Of a stretch of DNA of 62,250 bases, positions 1 through 7,798 are shown one piece after another; the first letter of the stretch is position 1; every line of letters begins with the position of its first letter. Source of the DNA: Anaerolineales bacterium (GTDB lineage: Bacteria > Chloroflexota > Anaerolineae > Anaerolineales > E44-bin32). The notes under the pieces were generated by a model, which searched no databases, had not been told where the DNA came from, and saw only the letters and a program-made list of their open reading frames with translations. The stretch is taken from the NCBI GenBank assembly GCA_004376895.1, contig SOIH01000087.1, forward strand, positions 1 to 62,250. Reading direction: 5' to 3'. A program made the translations under genes and the position numbers.

Positions 1-533
1 CCCTTATGTGGAATCACCTCGAGCAGCTTCAGCCAGCGCGGTGGATTGAAGAAGTGCATCCCCAAGAAATGCCCCTGGAAACCTTCGCTGCGACCTTCCG
101 CCAATGCTTTTATCGGCAAGCCAGAGGTGTTGGTGGCGATGATCGCGTGGTCGGCTCGGATGGCATCGATTCGCTCGAAGAGATCTCGTTTGATGTCGAG
201 ATTCTCGATGATGACTTCGACGATTAGATCGACATCTGCCAGCTGGTCGAAGTCGTCATCTAGGTTCCCAAGTGAAATAAGCTGCTTGGAAGTTTCGCTC
301 AGAACGGCTGGTGGACGGCTTTTGGTAACCGCCTTCCACCCCGCATCGATGATTCGGTTGCGGACGGATGCATCTTCTAAAGTTTTTCCATCTGCTTCTT
401 CAGCAGCCGTGAGTTTAAAGGGTACGATATCGAGCAGGAGCGTTGGGATACCTAAGCCTGCGAATAGAGCGGCAATCCCGCCTCCCATCGTTCCCGATCC
501 AATAACGGCTGCTTTTCGAATATGGTATTTCAT
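1..533 (-). CDS. 3-hydroxyacyl-CoA dehydrogenase, N-terminal part (cut by window edge)
   Basis: This is the NAD-binding part of a 3-hydroxyacyl-CoA dehydrogenase, which oxidises L-3-hydroxyacyl-CoA to 3-ketoacyl-CoA in beta-oxidation. The frame starts at ATG 533 behind a good ribosome binding site (AGGAGG, 7 nt away) and stays open to the left edge, giving about 177 residues. The start MKYHIRKAAVIGSGTMGGGI contains the Rossmann glycine motif GSGTMGGG, and the end FNPPRWLKLLEVIPH is the conserved stretch after the catalytic region. The N-terminus resembles the Bacillus FadN type, where a hydratase domain follows, but the C-terminal half lies outside the window so this cannot be checked. It is the last visible gene of the minus-strand fatty-acid unit led by the TetR gene at 4724. 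Confidence 0.9.
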   Translation of the reverse strand, partial: MKYHIRKAAVIGSGTMGGGIAALFAGLGIPTLLLDIVPFKLTAAEEADGKTLEDASVRNRIIDAGWKAVTKSRPPAVLSETSKQLISLGNLDDDFDQLADVDLIVEVIIENLDIKRDLFERIDAIRADHAIIATNTSGLPIKALAEGRSEGFQGHFLGMHFFNPPRWLKLLEVIPHK

Positions 534-636
534 AGACTCTCCTCCTAAACGTGAGTCAAGCATTTATGACTCACATTAAGAGCTTCATTCATCAACGGCA
601 TGAACGACACCGAGCGTTGACCCGTTACCGAATCGA

Positions 637-1878
637 TCAGCTCAACTCGTGTCGTGAGTATTCCAAGATCCGCCGAGCGACGATCAAGCGGTTTATTTGT
701 CCCGTCCCCTCATAGAGATCGTTGATTTTCGCATCTCTAAACCACTTCTCCAACAGGTATTCGCGTGAATAACCAAGTGGTCCCATCAACTCGACAGCAC
801 GCTGCGTGATCTTGACGACCACATCCCCGGCTTTCACTTTGCACATCGATGCTTCGATCGTGTTGGATTTGCGCTCATCCGCCAGCCACATGGCCTTGAC
901 CGTGAGCAGCCACGTTGAACGCAGCAGCGTCTCCATATCCACGATCTCACGTTCGATGTTCGTCATCGTGCTGCGCGGCAGCCCATAGCGGATCTCTACA
1001 CCCTGTTCCAGGAGCATCTCCTTCAATAACTCGATCGTTGCACGCGCGATCCCGAGTGCTGATGCGGCCACAAGCGGGCGTGTGGCGTCGAACGTAGCCA
1101 TGGCGCCTTTGAAACCCTTCTTGGTCTTCTTCTTTTTAACCACCTCAGGACTGCCAAGTATGTTGTCAAAGGGGATGCGGCAATCTTGAAGCACGATCGA
1201 AACAGTATCGCTGGAGCGGATTCCAAGTTTATGCTCCATTTTTGTGACTGAGCAGCCGGGAGTTCCGGCTTCAACGACGAAGGGGCGCACACCCGCACGA
1301 CCGGCTTCGGGATCAATCGTCGCCCACATCACAACGAACCCATCTGAGTCTACGAGCGCCTTATTCCCCGCGGTGACGAAGATTTTCTCTCCATTCAAGA
1401 TCCATTCCTCGCCATCGCGAACCGCCGTCATGCGAACTTCAGCGGGCATCGCCGATCCTGCATGCGGCTCCGTGAGCGCCATCGCATCGAAGACCGGCTT
1501 TTCCCCGCGGTAGCTTGAGAGGAACCGCTTTTTCTGCTCGGGTGTCCCCGTCGCGTTTACGGCAGCCCCTCCCAACCCCCCGCCCGGGGTACAGAGCCAC
1601 ATCCCTACATCCCCCCAGGAGAGTATCTCGGATGTGAAAGCCAGGCGCTGGAAACTGATGCTTGGCCCTTCTTTCTTTTTCTTCTTTTCAGAATCGGTCA
1701 GGACTCCACCCCCACCCATCGCTTTCTGAGAGGTGTGCATGAACTCAATATAATCCCAGGGGATCTCGTGCTCATGCTCATCAAAGTAGCGTGAAACAGG
1801 CCGCATCATGTTTTCAGCTATGGTTTCCATAATGACAACGGACTGCTCGATCTTCTCCGGCATTTTGAAGCTAATCAT
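637..1878 (-). CDS. acyl-CoA dehydrogenase with catalytic Glu and lysine-rich loops
   Basis: A 413-residue FAD-dependent acyl-CoA dehydrogenase that would introduce the trans-2 double bond into acyl-CoA and pass electrons to ETF. ATG 1878 follows GGGAGAG at 6 nt. The family features are present: the ALTEPHAGSA flavin/substrate region near residue 134-143, LNGEKIFVTA at 161-170, and DLYEGTGQI near the end, in which Glu390 is the expected catalytic base. Two lysine clusters are unusual: K65-K69 in the N-terminal domain and VVKKKKTKKGFKG at 247-258, where ordinary family members have a GEEGKGF-type loop. It lies 32 bp downstream of another acyl-CoA dehydrogenase that lacks the catalytic Glu, so the two may form a heteromeric enzyme (inference). 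The substrate cannot be told from sequence. Confidence 0.92.
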   Translation of the reverse strand: MISFKMPEKIEQSVVIMETIAENMMRPVSRYFDEHEHEIPWDYIEFMHTSQKAMGGGGVLTDSEKKKKKEGPSISFQRLAFTSEILSWGDVGMWLCTPGGGLGGAAVNATGTPEQKKRFLSSYRGEKPVFDAMALTEPHAGSAMPAEVRMTAVRDGEEWILNGEKIFVTAGNKALVDSDGFVVMWATIDPEAGRAGVRPFVVEAGTPGCSVTKMEHKLGIRSSDTVSIVLQDCRIPFDNILGSPEVVKKKKTKKGFKGAMATFDATRPLVAASALGIARATIELLKEMLLEQGVEIRYGLPRSTMTNIEREIVDMETLLRSTWLLTVKAMWLADERKSNTIEASMCKVKAGDVVVKITQRAVELMGPLGYSREYLLEKWFRDAKINDLYEGTGQINRLIVARRILEYSRHELS

Positions 1879-1910
1879 GGGCTTCTCTCCCTAAACATCT
1901 CTCGAATCTT

Positions 1911-3002
1911 CTAAACCATCGCCATCCCGGCGAAGGTTGAAATGCCCCGTCCGTTACGCATCCACAGTTCCACAGGATGTTCGCGGATATAGCCATGGCC
2001 TCCCAGCACCTGCACTGCCCTATCTGTTACAGACATTGCTGTGTCAGATGCACCTGTAAGCGCCAGGTAGGCAGCTTTCGAAGCATCTTGCTCCTCGTCG
2101 ATCATCCAGGCGGCTTCCCATGCCAGCAAGCGGTTCGATTCAACCTCAATTGCCATCTCAGCCAGCATGAATGCGATCGATTGCCTCTGGGCAATGGGTT
2201 TACCCCAGACTTCGCGCTCTTTCGCATAGGGCAATACATAATCAAGCGCGGCCTTGCTCATGCCTATCGCCATCGCGGCGATGGTGAATTGAGCGCTGGC
2301 GATGACTGACGCTGGATCAAACCCATCGTCGCCACCCAAACGAGCATCGGTCGGAACTTTTACGTCTTCCAGAGTTAAGCTGAATGTCGGCAGCGCTTGA
2401 ATACCAAGGAGTTTATCCCTCTCGCCGACGGTCAATCCCTTCACGTCAGGCGGTACGATAAACGCCTGCGTCTTCCCATCCAATGCGGCAAACACCAGGA
2501 ATGATATCGCCTGGTCGGCGAAGGGTACATATGCCTTCTCGCCGGTGAGTGAATATCCGCCTTTGGTCTTCTTTGCAATCGTTTTCATCTCACCAAGATG
2601 GAAATCGAAACGGGATTCGGTGATAGCTGCCACATATGGCTTCCATTCCGCTTCAATGACCGGTGGGATTAATTCTTCCTTTTGCGCCTCCGTCCCGCCA
2701 TACAGGATTGGCATAACGTAGGTAGAAGGAGCCATCACCGCCAGCGCGATCGCCAGATCACCACATGCCATCGCCTCGGCGGCAAGCACTCCTGTAACTG
2801 CAGAATGTTCACCAAAGCCACCGTACTGCTCAGGCACGCTGGCCTGGAGGACACCCATCTCCCAACCCTTCTCGATGAGTGCGGGTGGGATCTCGCCGGT
2901 TTCCTCTGCATCACGAGCTGCTTCACGCAAATCGTTTGCCGCGTATCGCTCGACGGCATCGATGAGCATACGCTGCTCCTCAGATGGTTCAAATGAATAC
3001 AT
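1911..3002 (-). CDS. acyl-CoA dehydrogenase-like protein lacking the catalytic glutamate
   Basis: A 363-residue acyl-CoA dehydrogenase fold protein, shorter than the usual 380-400. The N-terminal helical domain (EEQRMLIDAVERYAANDLRE), the middle beta domain (LTGEKAYVPFADQAISFLVF) and the C-terminal signature VQVLGGHGYIREHPVELWMR are all recognisable. The position of the catalytic base is altered: the usual YEGT-type motif reads STFAGMAMV, so Ala358 replaces Glu, and the protein ends five residues later, without the final helix. It may be a structural or FAD-binding partner of the intact paralogue encoded just downstream. Mycobacterial FadE pairs of this kind form mixed tetramers. ATG 3002 is 6 nt from AAAGGAG, which sits inside a small hairpin. 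Confidence 0.88.
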   Translation of the reverse strand: MYSFEPSEEQRMLIDAVERYAANDLREAARDAEETGEIPPALIEKGWEMGVLQASVPEQYGGFGEHSAVTGVLAAEAMACGDLAIALAVMAPSTYVMPILYGGTEAQKEELIPPVIEAEWKPYVAAITESRFDFHLGEMKTIAKKTKGGYSLTGEKAYVPFADQAISFLVFAALDGKTQAFIVPPDVKGLTVGERDKLLGIQALPTFSLTLEDVKVPTDARLGGDDGFDPASVIASAQFTIAAMAIGMSKAALDYVLPYAKEREVWGKPIAQRQSIAFMLAEMAIEVESNRLLAWEAAWMIDEEQDASKAAYLALTGASDTAMSVTDRAVQVLGGHGYIREHPVELWMRNGRGISTFAGMAMV

Positions 3003-3008
3003 AGGTCA

Positions 3009-3024
3009 CTCCTTTAGAAAGGAG
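3009..3024 (-). promoter_or_regulatory. ribosome binding site folded into a short hairpin
   Basis: The Shine-Dalgarno sequence AAAGGAG (3015-3009 on the minus strand) of the gene starting at 3002 is exactly complementary to CTCCTTT directly upstream (3024-3018), separated by two bases. In the mRNA this can form a six- to seven-pair hairpin that hides the binding site. Whether it lowers translation is not known. Confidence 0.45.
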
Positions 3025-3090
3025 ACGCATCTTCCTTTCCATGTCTCTTCTCTTTATACGTACTCCTGAACTTCGCTATTATTCAAGCTG

Positions 3091-4149
3091 TTAGCCACTC
3101 CCTCCCTTCAAAGCAGGCATAACACTTTCTTCGATGTGCCTGCGAATATATTTACGAGGCGTATCCCCCCCAGCCTCGAAATCATCAAGGTTTGTCAATT
3201 CAACAAACCCACGCGAATAGAGGTATTCGAAGTGTGCAGCGGTCTCCTCAACCGCCAGGATTTTATGGTATGCCTCCGTCTCCGGGAAAAGTTCTTGGGA
3301 CACTTCGTAAATCGTTGCCGGAGTCTCCAGGAGATCCAATATCTGATTCAGTCGCTCCCGGTGAACAGTAATAATCGCTTCGATTCTAGCCTCGGGATCC
3401 TCGATGGGGCCTTCATGTCCTCCCAGCGCCAGCCGAACTTGTTTTGTAAGAGGAGCAACTTTCTGGAGCGAGGCCAGATAATGCTCAAGGCCGGTGTTCA
3501 AGCTGAGGCTCTCAGGCGCCATATGGGGCGAAGTTTGCTCTAATATGTGGTCAGCCGAGAGCAAGATATCACCAACGCGGGCAACGATCTGCCCGGAGCA
3601 ATGCCCGGGAACATGGACAAACTCCAAACCGTTCAATCGCATTCCGATAGCTTCATAGGAAAAATCTACTTCGATTGAGGAAAATAAATGTTTATGCAAG
3701 AGATAAAGCGTAACCAACTCCTCAGCCTTAGACTCAGAGACCCCAGATTCAACCAAGAAGGCGCGGAAGCGAGGTTCGATTACTTCCAATCGCTCCTCAT
3801 AGTTCGTCAGCACACGCCGATCGAGCTCGTGGATCCCAAACGGTGCACTTGTCCGCTCGCGGACATAATGCAAGCCACCGTAATGATCAATATGAGCGTG
3901 GGAGATGAGGATGTGAGTGATCCGATCCCACCCAGCCTTCTCCTTGAATTCCGCGCGAATGTGCTCGAGACTTGCTTCAAGTTGCGCGTTCGAATCTCCA
4001 AATCCGGACCCCACATCGAAGAGCACGACGAGGTCTTTCGTAATCACAAGATGTGCGTACCCATGCATTCCCGGGAAGATGTCCAGCGGGATACGGTAGA
4101 TGCGGTCGCCTCCCGAGGTCTCGAATCGAGAGATTTCACGATCCTTCAT
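3091..4149 (-). CDS. MBL-fold metallohydrolase with C-terminal winged-helix region
   Basis: A 352-residue metallo-beta-lactamase-fold hydrolase. The metal-binding motif SHAHIDHYGG is intact (HxHxDH), followed by further likely ligands in HVPGHCSGQ and in LLSADHIL, and a late His in LALGGHEG. The last third (from about residue 250) resembles the winged-helix extension of LACTB2-like proteins. An upstream in-frame extension exists, but ATG 4149 is preferred because it overlaps the TetR stop codon as ATGA, which implies translational coupling. The gene is thus second in an operon with a TetR regulator and beta-oxidation enzymes; a thioesterase-like or acyl-derivative hydrolase role is only an inference from context. 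Confidence 0.85.
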   Translation of the reverse strand: MKDREISRFETSGGDRIYRIPLDIFPGMHGYAHLVITKDLVVLFDVGSGFGDSNAQLEASLEHIRAEFKEKAGWDRITHILISHAHIDHYGGLHYVRERTSAPFGIHELDRRVLTNYEERLEVIEPRFRAFLVESGVSESKAEELVTLYLLHKHLFSSIEVDFSYEAIGMRLNGLEFVHVPGHCSGQIVARVGDILLSADHILEQTSPHMAPESLSLNTGLEHYLASLQKVAPLTKQVRLALGGHEGPIEDPEARIEAIITVHRERLNQILDLLETPATIYEVSQELFPETEAYHKILAVEETAAHFEYLYSRGFVELTNLDDFEAGGDTPRKYIRRHIEESVMPALKGGSG

Positions 4150-4724
4150 GAGTTCGATTCCCTTCCATTCCAGAGGCCTTTGAGGAAGATATCCCCGAAT
4201 TGGTTTGCGATTTCCTGGGCAGACAATCTGCCGCCTGGTTGATACCAGGTAATCATCCAATTCAAAACACCCAGTATTGCGAAGGTGGTAATTACTTCAT
4301 CCGTAGGACGGAAGTCTCCAGATTTAGTGCCCTCTTCAAGAATCTCGCGCCAGACGGATTCCAATCGGTCGCGGCGAGCGATATGCGCAGCTTGGAGATC
4401 ATCCTCAAGGCTTCGATGCTCCTGCAGCAGCACAGCGGCAAGGTCGATGTCCTCGGTTAGACGGCCGACGTATGCTTGCATCGCTTGGCGCACTTTTTCT
4501 TCTGGCTTGATTTCAGATTTCGCAACCGCTTCGATGTCCTTAATGAGAAGATCGAGGGCGCGGTCGAGGATGTCGACAAGGATTTCTTGCTTTCCGGAAA
4601 TGTGATGATAAAGGCTGGCTTTCTGGAGGTGAACGGCATCGGCGATATCCTGCATCGACGTGCCGTGATACCCTTTCTGGCGAAAGATTTGCGCAGCCGC
4701 CTGAATGATATCCGAGCGTTGCAT
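4146..4724 (-). CDS. TetR family regulator of the fatty-acid degradation operon
   Basis: A 192-residue TetR-type repressor. The N-terminal helix-turn-helix is typical: IIQAAAQIFRQKGYHGTSM then DIADAVHLQKASLYHHISGK at about residues 5-45. The C-terminal ligand domain is poorly conserved, as usual, but ends in the FAILGVLNWMITWYQPGG pattern seen in acyl-CoA-responsive members. It is the first gene of a minus-strand operon leading into MBL hydrolase, two acyl-CoA dehydrogenases and a 3-hydroxyacyl-CoA dehydrogenase. A palindromic operator lies 12 bp upstream of the start and overlaps the predicted transcription start, so autorepression and control of the whole unit are likely. An acyl-CoA is a plausible inducer (inference). 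Confidence 0.9.
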   Translation of the reverse strand: MQRSDIIQAAAQIFRQKGYHGTSMQDIADAVHLQKASLYHHISGKQEILVDILDRALDLLIKDIEAVAKSEIKPEEKVRQAMQAYVGRLTEDIDLAAVLLQEHRSLEDDLQAAHIARRDRLESVWREILEEGTKSGDFRPTDEVITTFAILGVLNWMITWYQPGGRLSAQEIANQFGDIFLKGLWNGRESNS

Positions 4725-4735
4725 CGATGCTTACC

Positions 4736-4753
4736 CTACCGACCGTTCGGTAG
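4736..4753 (-). promoter_or_regulatory. TetR operator palindrome upstream of the beta-oxidation operon
   Basis: The 18-bp sequence CTACCGACCGTTCGGTAG has perfect 7-bp inverted arms around CCGT. It sits just downstream of the -10 hexamer of the tetR promoter, a classic repression position. Its core TACCGACCG(T/G)TCGGTA is shared with the operator of a second TetR operon at 36499-36518. Confidence 0.8.
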
Positions 4754-4757
4754 TTCT

Positions 4758-4787
4758 ATCCTAGCATACCCGCGGTGCCGGAGTCAA
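4758..4787 (-). promoter_or_regulatory. sigma-70-like promoter of the TetR-led operon
   Basis: On the minus strand TTGACT (4787-4782) and TAGGAT (4763-4758) are separated by 18 bp. The expected transcription start falls near 4751, inside the palindromic operator. Confidence 0.6.
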
Positions 4788-4804
4788 GCAATAAGCAAGC
4801 GATC

Positions 4805-4833
4805 TTGAGTGAATTCTTTTATTGGGATAAAAT
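4805..4833 (+). promoter_or_regulatory. promoter of tRNA-Arg
   Basis: TTGAGT (4805-4810) and TAAAAT (4828-4833) are spaced by 17 bp, ending 12 bp before the tRNA gene. Confidence 0.6.
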
Positions 4834-4845
4834 CAAGGGAGTGAA

Positions 4846-4917
4846 GCCCCTGTAGCTCAGTGGATAGAGCGCTGCCCTCCGGAGGCAGATGCCGGCGTTC
4901 GAGTCGCCGCAGGGGTA
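4846..4917 (+). tRNA. tRNA-Arg (anticodon CCG)
   Basis: The sequence folds as a full cloverleaf. The acceptor GCCCCTG pairs with CAGGGGT (one G-U), the D-arm contains AGCTCAGTGGATAGAGC, the anticodon arm is CTGCC-CTCCGGA-GGCAG with anticodon CCG (reads CGG, Arg), and the T-arm is CGGCG-TTCGAGT-CGCCG. CCA is not encoded. Confidence 0.95.
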
Positions 4918-5149
4918 CTTTTTCTTTAAGTTAAAAATATGCGAGCTTGTGATCGATGAATTTGAAGAATATTCATTGTGTGCTAATATGGTCGCTTCGT
5001 GAATGCGCTTATTCTAGAGAGAACACTACTGAATAAGCTGCTCAAAACTAGGATGAAACAAAGTTAGGGAACGATTGAATTTATAGGTTTTCTCAAGGAT
5101 GGCTTACTGAGAAAAAGAATTCGGAGTCACATAATAAGGGAGAATGGTT

Positions 5150-6022
5150 GTGAGCATTATCGAGGTCAACAATCTAACAAAGTATTATGGAAAAGCCAGG
5201 GGAATCGTCGATGTTTCCTTTAACGTGGATGAAGGAGAAATTTTTGGCTTCATCGGTCCCAATGGGGCTGGGAAATCGACGACGATCCGGCTGTTTTGTT
5301 CTCTGATCTATCCCAGCTCAGGGGAAGCGAAAATCTTCGGCAAAGACGCCATTAAGTATGGCCCTGAGATCAGACAAGATATTGGATATCTGCCCTCCGA
5401 AGTCTTTTATTACGACCGGATGAAGGTTATCGACCTGCTTAAATATTCCGCGAGTTTTTACAAAAAAGACTGCACGAAGAGGATGTATGAGTTGTCCGAA
5501 ATCATGGAGCTTGATCTGCATCGCCGGATCGACGACCTCTCCTATGGCAACAAGAAGAAAGTAGGCATTGTCCAGGGCCTTTTGCATGAGCCGAAGCTTC
5601 TGTTGCTGGATGAGCCAACCAGCGGTCTCGACCCTCTTATGCAGAAGAAGTTTTACAAACTCATTCGCGAGGAAAACGAACGCGGCGTGACGGTTTTCCT
5701 CTCATCGCACATCCTTGGTGTTGTGCAGAAAATGTGCAGCCGAGTAGCAATCATCAAGGAAGGTAGCATCGTTGATATTCAAGACGTACGAACGTTGGAA
5801 CGCGATAATTATAAAAAGATCCACATTGTGGCCGACGAGATTGATGAAAAGCGCTTTGATATCGATGGCGTGATTAAACTGGAGAAGGAAAATGGCGCTG
5901 TCAGTTTCTTCTATAAGGGTGATATCAATCAGATCACGAGAGCAATCAGTGCGCAAGATGTATCTGATGTGACGATCGAAGAGCCTACATTAGAAGAAAT
6001 TTTCATGCACTATTACGAATAG
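5150..6022 (+). CDS. ABC-2 type exporter, ATP-binding subunit
   Basis: The nucleotide-binding subunit of an ABC exporter, about 290 residues. Walker A is GPNGAGKST, the signature is the variant LSYGNKKKVGI, Walker B is LLLLDEPTSGLD, and the H-loop lies in FLSSHIL. The start is probably GTG 5150, 7 nt after AAGGGAG; ATG 5144 is in frame but only 1 nt from that site. The stop overlaps the ribosome binding region of the first permease gene, and a second permease follows, giving a three-gene operon closed by a terminator at 7696-7729. The substrate is unknown; related systems export antimicrobial peptides or lipids. The operon is visibly richer in A/T and Lys than its neighbours and sits next to a tRNA gene, which may mean transfer. 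Confidence 0.9.
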   Translation: MSIIEVNNLTKYYGKARGIVDVSFNVDEGEIFGFIGPNGAGKSTTIRLFCSLIYPSSGEAKIFGKDAIKYGPEIRQDIGYLPSEVFYYDRMKVIDLLKYSASFYKKDCTKRMYELSEIMELDLHRRIDDLSYGNKKKVGIVQGLLHEPKLLLLDEPTSGLDPLMQKKFYKLIREENERGVTVFLSSHILGVVQKMCSRVAIIKEGSIVDIQDVRTLERDNYKKIHIVADEIDEKRFDIDGVIKLEKENGAVSFFYKGDINQITRAISAQDVSDVTIEEPTLEEIFMHYYE

Positions 6023-6031
6023 GTGATGGCT

Positions 6032-6835
6032 ATGAATATTTACAAGCATGAATTCAAGATGAAAATTAGATCTGTGATCGTCTGGTCCTTGGCCATCGGA
6101 TTATTGATTTTCATCTACTTATCCATTTTTTCTTCGATTGCAGTTGATGCAAAACTTCTCAGTGAAATGATGGCAAGTTTTCCGGAGGAGTTTTTAATCG
6201 CTTTTGGAATGACGGATATAGACATGTCTACTATCCTTGGTTTTTTCGGGCTCATTTTCCTCTTCATTCAGATCTGCCTGGCGATCCAGGCTGCCAACTA
6301 TGGGTTTTCATTGGTCTCTGTTGAGGAAACGGACCTGACGGCTGACTTCCTGCTGGCCAAGCCAGTAGGGCGCACAAAGATCATGACCAGCAAATTGCTC
6401 GCGGCCATAACGAGTCTGACCATCACGAATCTTGTCGTATGGATCAGCAGTTTTGTATTCTTGCGCATGTACAGTGATGGAGGGCAATTTGAAACAAAAC
6501 CCGTGCTAGTTCTGATGCTCAGCATCGCGGTGTTTCAATTGTTCTTCCTCACGGTTGGGATGCTCATATCATTGCTGGTGAAAAGGGTAAGAAGTGTGAC
6601 GCCATATTCGATGGCGCTGGTGTTTGGACTGTATGTGCTGAATGCTTTTGGGGGAATGATCGGGGAGGACAAGTTGGAAATCCTGTCGCCCTTTAAGCAT
6701 TTTGAGCCAAACTACATCCTTAAGCACGCAGCCTATGATTTGCCCCTGGCGTGGATAAGCGTTGCTGCAATCGTTATTTCTATCGTTGGCAGCTATGTGT
6801 TGTATTCAAGAAGAAACATCCGCTCGGCGGTGTAA
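6032..6835 (+). CDS. ABC-2 type permease, first subunit
   Basis: About 267 residues with six predicted membrane segments, for example VIVWSLAIGLLIFIYLSIF near the N-terminus, FFGLIFLFIQICLAIQA, and ISVAAIVISIVGSYVLY near the C-terminus. Between segments 2 and 3 lies the charged loop TADFLLAKPVGRTKIM, typical of ABC-2 permeases that follow such ATPases. Possible starts are GTG 6023, ATG 6026 and ATG 6032; ATG 6032 is chosen because AGGTGA (6021-6026) is then 5 nt upstream, overlapping the stop of the ATPase gene. It probably pairs with the homologous permease encoded next. No known substrate can be assigned. Confidence 0.85.
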   Translation: MNIYKHEFKMKIRSVIVWSLAIGLLIFIYLSIFSSIAVDAKLLSEMMASFPEEFLIAFGMTDIDMSTILGFFGLIFLFIQICLAIQAANYGFSLVSVEETDLTADFLLAKPVGRTKIMTSKLLAAITSLTITNLVVWISSFVFLRMYSDGGQFETKPVLVLMLSIAVFQLFFLTVGMLISLLVKRVRSVTPYSMALVFGLYVLNAFGGMIGEDKLEILSPFKHFEPNYILKHAAYDLPLAWISVAAIVISIVGSYVLYSRRNIRSAV

Positions 6836-6844
6836 GGAGGAGAG

Positions 6845-7639
6845 GTGAATATCTTTTTTCGAGAACTAAAAGCGAATTTCAAATCTCTGCTCATATGGGG
6901 TGTGATCGTCATCTTGTTCAACACCATGGGCTTCGCGAAGTTCACTGCGTATTATGAAAATCCCGAGCTAATTGAGGTTTTAAATGGTATGCCGCCCGCT
7001 ATGCTGGCGGCATTTAATATGAATGCCTTCAATCTAACCACGATATCGGGTTTCTTTGGCGTGATGATCACGTTCTTTGGTCTCCTTTTATCCATTTCTG
7101 CTGTGATGTGGGGAAGCGATATTATTTCGAAAGAAGAGCGGGACAAAACCGTCGAGTTTTCTCTTACCTTACCGGTTCGACGGAGCAGCATCGTCACCGC
7201 AAAAACTCTGGCGGCGCTTGTTAATTCCATTGCTTTACTGGGCATCACCTGGGGCATCACGCTGGTCAGTGTGTCTAAATATCAGCCTGACGGGGATTTT
7301 TATAAATTTTTAACCCTGGGTATGCTGGCGCTGTTTATCGTCCAGATTGTCTTCCTGGCAGTTGGTATTTTCCTGGGGTGTGCGATGAAACAGCACAAGC
7401 GGGCCAGTTCTACGGCGGTATTCCTATTACTTGGAACCTATTTCCTCTCCATTATTTCTGGTATGAGCGAGAACCTGGAGTTTTTGAAATACTTTTCACC
7501 GTTCAAATATTTCGACCCTGCTTCGCTACTGCATGAGTCAAAAATCGACCTTCCCTTTGTGTGGCTGTCTGTCGGGATCATTGCTGTGAGCATGATTGGC
7601 GCGTATGTGACGTACTCAAAGAGAGATCTGTATATTTAA
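6845..7639 (+). CDS. ABC-2 type permease, second subunit
   Basis: A 264-residue membrane protein, distantly similar to the preceding permease (shared patterns such as FSLTLPVRRSSIVTAKTLAA and SPFKYFDPASLL against SPFKHFEPNYIL). Six hydrophobic segments are visible. The start is GTG 6845, 4 nt after a strong AAGGAGG. Two related but distinct permeases plus one ATPase suggest a heteromeric exporter. The gene ends the operon; a hairpin with A- and T-tracts follows at 7696-7729. Confidence 0.87.
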   Translation: MNIFFRELKANFKSLLIWGVIVILFNTMGFAKFTAYYENPELIEVLNGMPPAMLAAFNMNAFNLTTISGFFGVMITFFGLLLSISAVMWGSDIISKEERDKTVEFSLTLPVRRSSIVTAKTLAALVNSIALLGITWGITLVSVSKYQPDGDFYKFLTLGMLALFIVQIVFLAVGIFLGCAMKQHKRASSTAVFLLLGTYFLSIISGMSENLEFLKYFSPFKYFDPASLLHESKIDLPFVWLSVGIIAVSMIGAYVTYSKRDLYI

Positions 7640-7695
7640 TTAACACCCAGTCATGGTGCGTGTCCGATTAAGCGCAACCAACAAATTTAGTGATA

Positions 7696-7729
7696 AAAAA
7701 AGCTGCCTGAAATCATAAGGCAGCTTTTT
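7696..7729 (+). terminator. rho-independent terminator, possibly bidirectional
   Basis: A perfect 12-bp stem AAAAAGCTGCCT / AGGCAGCTTTTT (7697-7708 and 7718-7729) with a 9-nt loop. The T-tract on the right serves the ABC operon, and the A-tract on the left would serve minus-strand transcripts from the multicopper oxidase gene. Confidence 0.85.
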
Positions 7730-7798
7730 AGGATGAGGGAGTGTGCAGCATCCAGCGGGCAAACCCTTACTTTAGAAATGAAGATGCCTTAGAGTTCC

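Noticed and set aside
46..579. Plus-strand 177-codon frame at the left edge
   Set aside because: It is a shadow of the minus-strand 3-hydroxyacyl-CoA dehydrogenase, whose motifs are clear.
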